A model generated the notes under the pieces. It did not search any database. It worked only from the letters and a program-made list of their open reading frames with translations, and was not told the origin of the DNA. A stretch of DNA of 64,000 nucleotides from Paraburkholderia acidisoli (GTDB taxonomy: Bacteria; Pseudomonadota; Gammaproteobacteria; Burkholderiales; Burkholderiaceae): assembly GCF_009789675.1 (NCBI RefSeq), contig NZ_CP046915.1:868001-932000 (forward strand), in the 5' to 3' direction. The position numbers were made by a program, and so were the translations under genes. Shown here piece by piece: positions 18,761-26,941 of the stretch; within the stretch, counting starts at the first letter, position 1; each line of letters starts with the position of its first letter.

Positions 18761-19648
18761 ATGTATGTGATCTGGGGCGCTGCGGGAACGGTTGGATTGG
18801 CCACGGCGAAGGCACTGCGGCACGCGTCGCTGCCGGTGCGCGCGGTGGTGCGCAACGCGGCGCAAGGGGACGCGCTCGCGAAACTCGGGTGCGAAGTGGT
18901 GGTGGCGGATCTGCACGACGCGCTCGCGCTGGCGCGCACGCTCGACGGTGCGCAGGCCGTGCAGGCGTTGGTTCCGCTGCCGCGCGGCGAGGCGCGTCCC
19001 GCCGACACGATGCGCGCGACCATCGACGGGATCGCGCGCGTGCTGGCCGCGCATCGCGACGTGCCCGTGGTCGCGCTGTCCGACTACGGCGCGGAATTGA
19101 GCGAAAACACCGGCATCACGACGCTGTTTCATGCGTTCGAGGCGGCGCTGCGCGAGGTGTCGTCGCAACTCACGCTGCTGCGCTCCGCCGAGCACCTGCA
19201 CAACTGGCAACGCGTGTTGCCGGTCGCGCTCGCGAGCGGCGTACTGCCGAGCTTCCACGATCCCGTCGACAAATCCTTTCCGGCCATCGCGGCCGCCGAC
19301 GTGGGCGTGGTGTCGGCGCGCCTGCTGCGCGAAGGCGGCGCGTTGCGCGGCACACGTCTCGTGAGCGTCGAAGGCCCGGCGCGCGTGAGCGCGAGCGACG
19401 TGGCCCGCGCCATCGAAAAGGCGAGCGGCCGGGCCGTCAAGGCGCGAGCGTTGCCGCGCGACCAATGGGAAGCCACGCTCGCGCAAGGCGGCTTGAGCCC
19501 GCAGCACGCGCGGCTCGTCATCGACCTGTTCGATGTGCACAACGCGGGGCGTATCGACGTGGAGACGCCCGCGAGCGAGCGCGCGTTCGGCACCACCACG
19601 CTGGAGCAGGCCATGGCGGCCATGCTCGGTTCAAACCGCGCGTCTTGA
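18761..19648 (+). CDS. NmrA-like NAD(P)-binding protein
   Basis: 295 residues with an N-terminal Rossmann fold. The nucleotide-binding motif is VIWGAAGTVGLATAKAL, followed by VRAVVRNAAQGDALAKLGCEV and VVADLHDALALARTLDGA, as in NmrA/QOR2-type atypical SDRs that sense or reduce with NAD(P)H. The Tyr-x3-Lys catalytic pair of classical SDRs is not evident. An AGGAG site lies eight bases before the ATG at 18761. It is divergent from the AraC regulator and followed by a Rieske oxygenase on the same strand after about 80 bases. Confidence 0.85.
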   Translation: MYVIWGAAGTVGLATAKALRHASLPVRAVVRNAAQGDALAKLGCEVVVADLHDALALARTLDGAQAVQALVPLPRGEARPADTMRATIDGIARVLAAHRDVPVVALSDYGAELSENTGITTLFHAFEAALREVSSQLTLLRSAEHLHNWQRVLPVALASGVLPSFHDPVDKSFPAIAAADVGVVSARLLREGGALRGTRLVSVEGPARVSASDVARAIEKASGRAVKARALPRDQWEATLAQGGLSPQHARLVIDLFDVHNAGRIDVETPASERAFGTTTLEQAMAAMLGSNRAS

Positions 19649-19730
19649 CGGACGGCGCCCACGCAGTCGATCTGCAAGGGACCCATGCGCTCGTTTAGAC
19701 TGCGTGGACGTTTTCTCGCGATCTGACCGC

Positions 19731-20873
19731 ATGCTCAAAAATCTCTGGTACGTCGTGGCCGCTTCGGCGGCGTTGCGCGACGATTTGCTGCCCGTGACGC
19801 TCATCGGCCATCGCTTCGTGGCGTTTCGCGACGAGGCGGGGCGCGCGCATCTGCTCTCGGACATCTGCGTGCATCGCGGCGCGTCGCTTTCCGCGGGACG
19901 GCGCGTGCAGGGCGGCGTGCAATGCCCGTATCACGGCTGGCGCTATGGCGGCGACGGCGTGTGCACGCACATTCCCGCGCAACCGCAGGCGCGCATTCCC
20001 GCGCGCGCCCGCGTGGACGGTTATCCCGTGGTCGAGCGGCACGGCTGGATCTGGGCGTTGCTGGGCGACGTGCCCGAGGCGGAGCGCCCGCCGCTACCCG
20101 ACCTCGCGTGGGCCGACGACCCCAACGTGCGCGTGATACACGGCACGTTCGAGTGGGCGGCGAACTGGGAGCGCATTGTCGAGAACGGGCTGGACTTCGC
20201 GCACGCGCCGTTCGTGCACGGCACATCGTTCGGTGCGCCGGACCGGCCCGAGATCGGCGAATTCGACGTGGTGGCGCAAGACGCGTGGAGCGGTTGCGCG
20301 ACGCTCACGATGCGGCGGCCGCGCCGCAAGGGGTGGCTCAAGCGCACGCCAACGGGCGAGCACGTGGAAGTCGTCACGCAAACCGGTTTTCATTTGAGCG
20401 GCCCGTGCGCGACGCTCGAACTCACGCTGGGCAACGGCTGGCGAATCTTCATCGCTTCGGCGCACGTGCCCGTGGATACGCTGCAGACGCGCACCGTGTG
20501 GATGATGGGCCGCACCTTCCTGAAGACCCCGCTGCTCGACGCGCGCTTTCGCAAGCGCAACCTGAAGATCTTCGAAGAGGATCACGCGGTGCTGCGGCGC
20601 ATTCGTCCCGAGTGCGTGCCGGAAGGCTGGCAGAGCGAGGTCTCGGTGAAGTCGGACGCGTTGCAGATCGCGTTCCGGCAGCGCGTGCAGGCGCTGGAGC
20701 GGCGCGGCTGGCTTGCCGGGCCGGCGAATCAAGCCAGTGCTGCGGCCCGTTCGAATGCCGATACCGAAGCGCGGCGCAGCGTGAACGTGATCGCCTGTCC
20801 CGCGCGGCACGCGGTGAAAACGTGGGCGCTGGAGGCGGCGCTCACGCAGCGGGAATCGCCGGATACGCCTTGA
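19731..20873 (+). CDS. Rieske [2Fe-2S] non-heme iron oxygenase, large subunit
   Basis: 380 residues. The Rieske cluster ligands are CVHRG near residue 46 and CPYHGW about 20 residues later. The mononuclear iron motif is ENGLDFAHAPFVHG (Asp-x2-His-x4-His). This is the layout of VanA-like aromatic-acid O-demethylases and related monooxygenases. These enzymes need a ferredoxin-reductase partner, which is not adjacent. I start at the ATG at 19731 (MLKNLWYVVAAS), which matches the typical MxxNxWYVA N-terminus. The substrate is unknown. It may be co-expressed with the NmrA-like gene. Confidence 0.88.
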   Translation: MLKNLWYVVAASAALRDDLLPVTLIGHRFVAFRDEAGRAHLLSDICVHRGASLSAGRRVQGGVQCPYHGWRYGGDGVCTHIPAQPQARIPARARVDGYPVVERHGWIWALLGDVPEAERPPLPDLAWADDPNVRVIHGTFEWAANWERIVENGLDFAHAPFVHGTSFGAPDRPEIGEFDVVAQDAWSGCATLTMRRPRRKGWLKRTPTGEHVEVVTQTGFHLSGPCATLELTLGNGWRIFIASAHVPVDTLQTRTVWMMGRTFLKTPLLDARFRKRNLKIFEEDHAVLRRIRPECVPEGWQSEVSVKSDALQIAFRQRVQALERRGWLAGPANQASAAARSNADTEARRSVNVIACPARHAVKTWALEAALTQRESPDTP

Positions 20874-20962
20874 CGGCGCTCGCTTCCCTCGAGCTGCGCG
20901 CCTGCTTCGCCGAGGGGCGCGGGCTGCGGCGCTCGCGCGCGGCCCGTGCGTTCGCCAACTGA

Positions 20963-20995
20963 CTTCGCGCTTACTTCGCGCTTAATTCGCGCTTA
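20963..20995. repeat. Three tandem copies of an 11-bp repeat at a gene end
   Basis: CTTCGCGCTTA, CTTCGCGCTTA and ATTCGCGCTTA lie head to tail, with a fourth partial copy (CTTCGCGG) running into the binding-protein gene. The last full repeat supplies the stop codon (20993-20995) of that minus-strand gene. It sits between convergent genes and is prone to slippage. Confidence 0.85.
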
Positions 20996-22210
20996 CTTCG
21001 CGGCGACAGCCGTCTCGCCGCCGAGCAGCTTCTCGATCTTCCACTCGCCGCCGCTGACCTTGAAGATCGTGAACGCGGGGTCGCGCAGATTGCCTTGCGC
21101 GTCGAAGGCGATGGTGCCCGTCACGCCCTGGCGGCTGATCGCGTGCACGGCGGCGGTGAGCTTCGCCGGATCGGTCGACTGGGTTTGCTCGACCGCCGCG
21201 ATGATCGTCGCGGCCGCGTCGTAGGCGAACGGCGCATGCAGTTCGACCGGATGATGGTATTTGGCGCGATAGGCCGCGTCGAATGCCTTGCCGCCCGGCA
21301 TTTCTTCGAGCGGACGGCCCGGTTCGAGCGCGATCACGCCTTCGGACGCATCGCCCGCGAGCTTGACGAACGTGTGGCTGGTGCCGCCCGCGCCGAGCAG
21401 CGTCGCCTTGATGTTCAACTGCTTCATGCGGCGCGCGACCTGCGCTTCCTCGGTATCGAGGCCGCCGAAGAACAGCACGTCCACGCCTTTGGATTTCAGC
21501 GTGGTCAGCACGCCGCTGAAGTCGACGGTTTTGTCGTCCACGTATTCGTGATCGACCACGGTGCCGCCGTTCGCCTCCACGCCCTTGACGAATTGCGTGG
21601 CGAGGCCGGAGCCGAATGCCGTGCGGTCGTCGATCACGCCGATATGCTTGCCCTTGAGCGTCTTCACCGCGTATTCGCCGGTGATCGCGCCGCTCAGATC
21701 GTCGTGGCCCATGATACGGAACGCGGTGTTATAGCCTTGCAGCGTGTACTGATGCCCGGTGGACGCGGGTGCGATCTCCGGAATACCGGCCGCGTTGTAG
21801 ACGCGCGAAGCGGGCACGCTGCAACCGGTGTTCCAGTGACCGACCACGCCCACCACGTGCTGGTCCACGAGTTGCTGCGCGACCGTCACGGCCACGCGCG
21901 GATCGGAGGCGTCGTCCACCGAGGCGAGCGCGAACTTGACGGGTTGGCCGTTCAGCGTGGGATGTTTCGCATTGGCGTCGTCGATGGCGAGACGCGCGCC
22001 GTTTTCGAGGTCCTTGCCGATGCGCGCTGAAGGGCCCGTGAGCGGGCCGGCCACGCCGATCAGGATCGTGCGCGGGCCGGTCGCGGGCGTGGCCGCCGAG
22101 GCGTTTTGCGCGTGCGCGAAGCCGCCTGCGATCATCGGCAGGATGGCGGAGAACGCGAACGCCAGCGGTTTGAGGAACGATGCAGAGGAATGCGAAGTAT
22201 GGCGTTTCAT
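20993..22210 (-). CDS. Branched-chain-amino-acid-type ABC substrate-binding protein (LivJ/LivK family)
   Basis: 405 residues from the ATG at 22210 (MKRHTSHSSASFLKP). A signal peptide ends near GGFAHAQ. The mature fold shows ILIGVAGPLTGPSARIGKDL, then VGVVGHWNTGCSVPASRVY and DLSGAITGEYAVKTL, as in Peripla_BP_6 proteins. It follows the isochorismatase-like gene by about 94 bases on the same strand. No permease or ATPase genes are beside it, so it either borrows a transporter encoded elsewhere or acts as a stand-alone receptor. Its stop codon lies inside an 11-bp tandem repeat. Confidence 0.9.
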   Translation of the reverse strand: MKRHTSHSSASFLKPLAFAFSAILPMIAGGFAHAQNASAATPATGPRTILIGVAGPLTGPSARIGKDLENGARLAIDDANAKHPTLNGQPVKFALASVDDASDPRVAVTVAQQLVDQHVVGVVGHWNTGCSVPASRVYNAAGIPEIAPASTGHQYTLQGYNTAFRIMGHDDLSGAITGEYAVKTLKGKHIGVIDDRTAFGSGLATQFVKGVEANGGTVVDHEYVDDKTVDFSGVLTTLKSKGVDVLFFGGLDTEEAQVARRMKQLNIKATLLGAGGTSHTFVKLAGDASEGVIALEPGRPLEEMPGGKAFDAAYRAKYHHPVELHAPFAYDAAATIIAAVEQTQSTDPAKLTAAVHAISRQGVTGTIAFDAQGNLRDPAFTIFKVSGGEWKIEKLLGGETAVAAK

Positions 22211-22304
22211 GGTCGGGATGGAATCGGAATCGGTCTGGGGAAGGCGAGCGCTACGCGGCTCGCCGTGGGTCGGATGGAGTCGGTTTGGGTCGCTTACGCG
22301 GGCT

Positions 22305-23042
22305 TCATGAAGGGCTGGCGGCGTTGACGTTGGCCACGTTTCGAATCGCGCCGAGCACGGCGGCCGTATCGGCGACCGCGCCGAACACGCCGCTCTTCTT
22401 GACGAGCAGGCGCAGCGCGGCCTCGTGCACGTCCTCGGTGCCGGCGGCCGTGGCGTCCGACACCGTGAGCGTGTCGTAGCCACGGTCGAGCGCTTCGCGC
22501 ACCGTCGTGTGGATACAGCAGTCGGTGGTGAGCCCCGCGAAGATCAGGTCGCGGATGCCTTGCTCGCGCAGGTAGGCGTCGAGATCGGTGGTCGCGAACG
22601 CGCCGTACGAAGGTTTGTCGAAAATGCGCTCGCCGGGCAGCGGCGCGACTTCGGGAACGATGTCCCAGCACGCTTCGCCGCGAATCAGATAGCGGCCGTT
22701 CGGCCCGCTGTCGCCCACCGCCACGCCCTTGCCGTCCGCGCCGCGCCAGAGCCGGTGCGGCTGCACGTCGGAGAGGTCGGCGGAGAACGTCTCCCGCGTA
22801 TGGCAGATGGTGATGCCGTGCTCGCGGCACGCCTCCAGCAACTCGCGAATGCGGGGAATGGGCTTGCGCAGCGCCGTCAGGTCGAAGCCGAAACCGGCCA
22901 TGTAGCCGCCTTCCGCGCAGAAGTCGCCCTGCACGTCGATAACGATCAAGGCCGTGGTGGCGGGCGAGATCGCGCGATTCAGCGGGAACGCGTAGGGGAT
23001 GGCGGGCACGGCGCCGATCCGGTCCGGGGGCGTGGAAGTCAT
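22305..23042 (-). CDS. Isochorismatase-like cysteine hydrolase (RutB/biuret-hydrolase type)
   Basis: 245 residues from the ATG at 23042 (MTSTPPDRIGAVPA). Catalytic Asp is in ALIVIDVQGDF and the nucleophilic Cys is in FAGLTTDCCIHTTVREALDRG, whose TDCCxHTT pattern is typical of amidohydrolases acting on ureido or carbamoyl compounds such as RutB and biuret hydrolase. Adjacent genes encode an M20 carbamoylase and an ATC-hydrolase-like protein, so I infer hydrolysis of a carbamoylated intermediate or release of carbamate. Gene order suggests it is co-transcribed with both. Confidence 0.87.
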   Translation of the reverse strand: MTSTPPDRIGAVPAIPYAFPLNRAISPATTALIVIDVQGDFCAEGGYMAGFGFDLTALRKPIPRIRELLEACREHGITICHTRETFSADLSDVQPHRLWRGADGKGVAVGDSGPNGRYLIRGEACWDIVPEVAPLPGERIFDKPSYGAFATTDLDAYLREQGIRDLIFAGLTTDCCIHTTVREALDRGYDTLTVSDATAAGTEDVHEAALRLLVKKSGVFGAVADTAAVLGAIRNVANVNAASPS

Positions 23043-23130
23043 GGTGATACTCGCAGTGGTGCGTCGTGGGGACGCGGATTCAGTCGATGGCGTTAGCGGG
23101 CCGCGCGTTCGATCGGCATTCAATCGGTAT

Positions 23131-24402
23131 TCAAGCGGCGGAAATCACGCCCGCGCTGCGCACGACGGCGTGCAGCAGCACGTTCGCGCCCGCCGCGGCC
23201 CATTCCGGCGTGATGGCTTCGGCCTCGTTGTGGCTCAGGCCGCCGACGCACGGGATGAAAATCATGCCCGTGGGCGCGACGCGCGCGAGATAACACGCGT
23301 CGTGGCCCGCTCCCGAAACGATGTCCTGATGCGGCAGATCGAGGGCGCGCGCGGCGTCGCGCACGGCGTCGACACACGCCGGCGCGAACGGCACCGGCGC
23401 GTAGTCGAAGATCTGCGCGATCTGCGCTTCGAGGTTCCGGGCCGCGGCGATCCGTTGCACGGCCTCGCGCAGGCTGGCGTCCATTGCGTCGAGCACGGCC
23501 GACTCGGGGTGACGAAACTCGATCGTGACGAAGCACTCGCCGGGCACCGTGTTGCGGGAATTCGGCCGCGCCTCGATCATGCCCACGGTCGCGCGGCCAT
23601 GCGGTGCGTGCGCGCGGCCCACGCTATCGATGAAATCGATCACGCGCGCGGCGCCCACCAGCGCGTCGCGGCGCAAGTCCATGGGCGTCGTGCCCGCGTG
23701 GGCGTCGGTGCCGCGCAAGGTGAGTTCGTACCAGCGCTGTCCCTGACCCGCCGTGACCACGCCGATGGTCGCGCCCGCGCGCTCCAGAATCGCGCCTTGT
23801 TCGATATGCAGCTCGTAAAACGCATGCACCGGAAAGCCGACGGGCTCGGCACCCGCATAGCCGATGGCGTCGAGCGCCTCGCCGATCGTCACGCCCACCT
23901 TGTCGGCGCGCGCCAGCGCGTAGTCGAGCGAAAACGCGCCCGCGAACACGCCCGAGGCGATCATTGCCGGGGCGAAACGCGAGCCTTCCTCGTTGGTCCA
24001 GATCACGACGTCGATCGGGCGTTCGGTCTCGATGCCCGCGTCGTTCAGCGCGCGCACGACTTCCAGGCCGCCCAGCACGCCGTAGATGCCGTCGTATTTG
24101 CCGCCCGTGGGCTGCGAGTCGGCGTGCGAACCGGTGACGACCGGCGCGGCGTTAGCCTGCCGCCCGGGGCGGCGCGCGAACACGTTGCCCATCTGGTCGA
24201 CGCGTATCGTGCAGCCCGCTTCCTTCGCCCACGCGACGAACAGGTCGCGCGACTCGCGGTCGAGTTCGCTCAGCGCGAGACGGCAGACGCCGCCCTTGGG
24301 CGTGGCGCCGATCCGGGCCATGCGTTCGAGCGAGTCCCAGAGGCGCGCGCCATCGACGAAAGGCAGTTGCGCCGCGGCGGGCAAGGCGAGGGCGTCACGC
24401 AT
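23131..24402 (-). CDS. M20-family N-carbamoyl-L-amino-acid hydrolase / allantoate amidohydrolase-like enzyme
   Basis: 423 residues, normal for the family. Metal ligands appear in GSHADSQPTGGKYDGIYG (His, Asp), WTNEEGSRFAP (Glu pair), FYELHIEQG (His) and SGAGHDACYLARV (His). These enzymes hydrolyse N-carbamoyl amino acids or related ureido acids to free amino acid, CO2 and ammonia. It overlaps the ATC-hydrolase-like gene by 8 bases, so the two are coupled. In Pseudomonas, ATC hydrolase followed by N-carbamoyl-L-cysteine amidohydrolase turns 2-amino-thiazoline-4-carboxylate into L-cysteine; this pair could do the same or act on a related compound. Confidence 0.9.
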   Translation of the reverse strand: MRDALALPAAAQLPFVDGARLWDSLERMARIGATPKGGVCRLALSELDRESRDLFVAWAKEAGCTIRVDQMGNVFARRPGRQANAAPVVTGSHADSQPTGGKYDGIYGVLGGLEVVRALNDAGIETERPIDVVIWTNEEGSRFAPAMIASGVFAGAFSLDYALARADKVGVTIGEALDAIGYAGAEPVGFPVHAFYELHIEQGAILERAGATIGVVTAGQGQRWYELTLRGTDAHAGTTPMDLRRDALVGAARVIDFIDSVGRAHAPHGRATVGMIEARPNSRNTVPGECFVTIEFRHPESAVLDAMDASLREAVQRIAAARNLEAQIAQIFDYAPVPFAPACVDAVRDAARALDLPHQDIVSGAGHDACYLARVAPTGMIFIPCVGGLSHNEAEAITPEWAAAGANVLLHAVVRSAGVISAA

Positions 24403-24943
24403 GGCGTTGCCCCGTGGCAGGGGACGCGCCGTTTTCCGTCAACCGGTAGCGGAAGTCGCAACGCGGGCCGCCCTGCATGATCGTGGTCGTGCGCGTGAGT
24501 TCGATGCGCGGGTCGTAGCCTTCGATGAACAACGCGTCGCGCGCGCAACTGAGCAGATGGCCGATCTCGCCGAGACCCATCTCGTGATACATCTCCGCGT
24601 AGCGGCAGCGGTGCACGTCGTAGTCGTAGTGCGTCTCGTCTTCGCGCCGGACCGCCACCGTGAGCGCGTCGTCCTTCTCCCACAGCACTTGCAGCGCGAC
24701 GAACGACGCGATGCTCGTGCCGTTTTCTTCCTGCGCCGCGAACGACTGCCCCGCGCCGATCGCCGCGCCGCGAATGGCTTCGCCGATCACCGCCTGCGCG
24801 CGCTCGATACCCAGGTCGCGCTTGAGGATCTCGTAGATCGGTTTGATGATTTCGGCTTCGATACGGCGGCGCGCCAGAATGCCGAGACGGTCGTCATGGC
24901 TGGCGGGCTCTTGCTGGATCGGAATGATCCGTTCTTGCGTCAT
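24395..24943 (-). CDS. L-2-amino-thiazoline-4-carboxylate (ATC) hydrolase family protein
   Basis: 182 residues from the ATG at 24943 (MTQERIIPIQQEP). The C-terminal half carries what I recognise as the family core: CRYAEMYHEMGLGEIGHLLS, then RDALFIEGYDPRIEL and QGGPRCDFRY, with Cys, His and Glu residues in conserved-looking positions. ATC hydrolase opens the thiazoline ring of ATC to give N-carbamoyl-cysteine. It is the first gene of the operon and faces a LysR gene across a comparatively AT-rich 189-base gap. Many annotated family members act on unknown substrates, so ATC itself is not proven. Confidence 0.85.
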   Translation of the reverse strand: MTQERIIPIQQEPASHDDRLGILARRRIEAEIIKPIYEILKRDLGIERAQAVIGEAIRGAAIGAGQSFAAQEENGTSIASFVALQVLWEKDDALTVAVRREDETHYDYDVHRCRYAEMYHEMGLGEIGHLLSCARDALFIEGYDPRIELTRTTTIMQGGPRCDFRYRLTENGASPATGQRHA

Positions 24944-25132
24944 GGGGTGGGCCTGCGTCTGTCTGTATATGTGAAAAATATTAATCTTTTGTCGAGTCAA
25001 TCCCAAATGAAAAATAAATGTATCTACAGACGTAAAACGATATATGGACGAATATTTCGGTTGATATCCGTTATTTGCCGGGGTAATGGCTGAGATTGAA
25101 GCGGCGCGTGTTTCTGTCGTAAAATTCAAAAC

Positions 25133-26062
25133 ATGAAAAATATCGAACAATTGCAGGATGATCCGCCGTTACGCGCCGTGCGGGCGTTCGAGGCATTTGC
25201 CCGGCTGGGGTCGGTCACGCGCGCGGGTGCGGAACTCGACATCACGCCCTCGGCCATTAGCCATCAATTGCAGTTGCTGGAGAGCTTCGTGCAGACGCCG
25301 CTCACGTTGCGGCAGGGACGCACGCTCGTGTTGACCGACGAAGGCCGCGACTATTACCGCTCGATCAGCGCGGCGTTTTCGGTGTTGCGCAGCGCCACGG
25401 GCATCGTGCGCAGCCGTATGGCGCCGCGCCAGGTATCGATCAGCCTGATTCCGCTGTTCGGCATGGGCTGGTTCATTCCGCGTCTGAGCGGGTTTCTCGC
25501 CGCGAACGAAGACGTCGACGTGAACGTGCTGTACGCGAATCACCGCAACTACCACAGCGACGCGTCGGATCTGTCGATTCGCTTCGGCGCGAGCGACTGG
25601 CCCGGCTATACGCGCACGAAGCTGCTTTCGGGCGAGGTGGTGCCGGTGTGCAGCCCGGCGTTTCTGGCGAAGCACGGGCCCATCAAGCGTGCCGCCGACC
25701 TCGCGGGATTGCCGCTGGTGCACGACGAGGATCGCGCGACGTGGGGTGCGTGGCTGCATCGCTATGGCGTGACGAACGTGGGTCACGCGGGCCACGTCAA
25801 CCCCGCGATCGGGCCGCTATTCGAGGACGGGCAGCTGACGCTGTCGGCGGCGCGGGCGGGCATGGGAGTCGCGTTGCTGCGCGAGCCGCTGATCGCGCGC
25901 GAGCTGGCTTCGGGGGAACTCGTCAAGCTGCTCGATGCGCCGCTCGACGACGGCCGCGATTACTACCTGTGCACGCGTAGCGGCACGGAATTGCCGGACG
26001 GGGCGCGCAGGCTGGCCGAATGGATTCAGGAGGAGATGAAGCGTGGCGAGGCGGGAAGCTGA
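25133..26062 (+). CDS. LysR-family regulator (GcvA-like) of the ATC-hydrolase operon
   Basis: 309 residues. The HTH PLRAVRAFEAFARLGSVTRA and ELDITPSAISHQLQLLESFV match the GcvA subgroup, which also features RQGRTLVLTDEGRDYY. The effector domain includes IPRLSGFLAANEDVDV and SDLSIRFGASDWPGY. It is divergent from the ATC-hydrolase operon, the usual arrangement for a LysR regulator and its target. The shared gap 24944-25132 is unusually AT-rich for this window. Confidence 0.92.
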   Translation: MKNIEQLQDDPPLRAVRAFEAFARLGSVTRAGAELDITPSAISHQLQLLESFVQTPLTLRQGRTLVLTDEGRDYYRSISAAFSVLRSATGIVRSRMAPRQVSISLIPLFGMGWFIPRLSGFLAANEDVDVNVLYANHRNYHSDASDLSIRFGASDWPGYTRTKLLSGEVVPVCSPAFLAKHGPIKRAADLAGLPLVHDEDRATWGAWLHRYGVTNVGHAGHVNPAIGPLFEDGQLTLSAARAGMGVALLREPLIARELASGELVKLLDAPLDDGRDYYLCTRSGTELPDGARRLAEWIQEEMKRGEAGS

Positions 26063-26550
26063 AGTCGCGGCCAACGCGTAACGTTGAGCGGTGCCATGGA
26101 CGAGGTGTGCGGCGACGAACGTGGAGCAGCAATGCGTCGCAGCGCGCGGCCAGGCATACCGGTTTCGGCGAAGGGAACGGACGAGAGAAGGCGTTCGCTC
26201 GCGCGCCGCCGGGAAGCCAGTGTGCGCGAAGCGTTGCTACATGAAGCAAAGCCTGGCGCCGGTGCGGTTGCACGGGCGCCACTAGCTGGCTCGTGTGGGA
26301 TGCACGCACAGCGCGCAAGCCTGCAAGGGCGCGCGCAACGCGTGACTTTTCGAAGCAACGCCCGAAGCAACGCCGAAAGCGCGCTGCCGAACGACATTGG
26401 GACAACCGCAAGCCAACGTCAGCAAAATTCTAGACGCCGGCTCACATGCGAACGCCGCGCACATCTACCGCGACAAGGCGTCCGATCCAGCAGGGCCGCA
26501 GGCGATTCCAGCGGCTGGTACTGCGACGACTTTTTGTTGCTACGCCGTGC
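26063..26550. other. Intergenic stretch without a recognisable gene
   Basis: 488 bases between the LysR stop and the small minus-strand gene. Open frames exist on both strands but show no family motif, good ribosome-binding site or convincing codon pattern. I see no strong hairpin or repeat. Confidence 0.5.
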
Positions 26551-26679
26551 TTAGAACGAGCGGCGTTGGGCTTCTGCGAGCAGTTCGCAGTACTCGAGGT
26601 GACGGTCGAGCGCTTCGGCGCCAAGGCGGCGGAGGCTGCTCAGGAAACGGGTGGCATGTTCAAGGATCGCTGCGGTCAT
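26551..26679 (-). CDS. 42-residue small protein (hypothetical)
   Basis: The peptide begins MTAAILEHATRFLSSLRRLG and ends EYCELLAEAQRRSF; it looks helical, amphipathic and cytoplasmic. The codons favour G/C in the third position, as in real genes here, and a strong promoter (TTGCAA, 16 bases, TATAAT) lies about 46-73 bases upstream on the same strand. The ribosome-binding site is weak (GAGAA). I do not recognise a family. It could be a small regulator or stress protein. Confidence 0.55.
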   Translation of the reverse strand: MTAAILEHATRFLSSLRRLGAEALDRHLEYCELLAEAQRRSF

Positions 26680-26724
26680 GATGTTCTCGCTGGTCTAGGG
26701 GAATGCACCTAAGGGATAACCCTG

Positions 26725-26752
26725 ATTATAGTGATCGCGAGACGGATTGCAA
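26725..26752 (-). promoter_or_regulatory. Sigma-70-type promoter for the 42-residue protein
   Basis: On the minus strand, -35 box TTGCAA (26752-26747), 16-base spacer, then a perfect -10 box TATAAT (26730-26725). The transcript would start near 26718, inside or next to the motif GGGATAACCCT, which recurs at 45913-45923. Confidence 0.7.
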
Positions 26753-26941
26753 GTCGCTTGTTGTCTAAATGCACACTCCGTAAGTGATTTTGATGTGGCG
26801 CTTATATCCGGGGCGGCATGGCGTCGCGGTGCCGATGGAGAGAGCGGCCGATTGCGTGGCTCGCCGCCACGCCGTTCGTCGCGCTGCGTTTCAGGGAGGA
26901 GCGAACCGCCGCACGGGACGCGTGCGGTTCGCCGTCGCGCC

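Noticed and set aside
26063..26550. Several 60-120 residue frames in the gap after the GcvA-like gene
   Set aside because: They overlap each other on both strands, lack ribosome-binding sites and show no recognisable fold.
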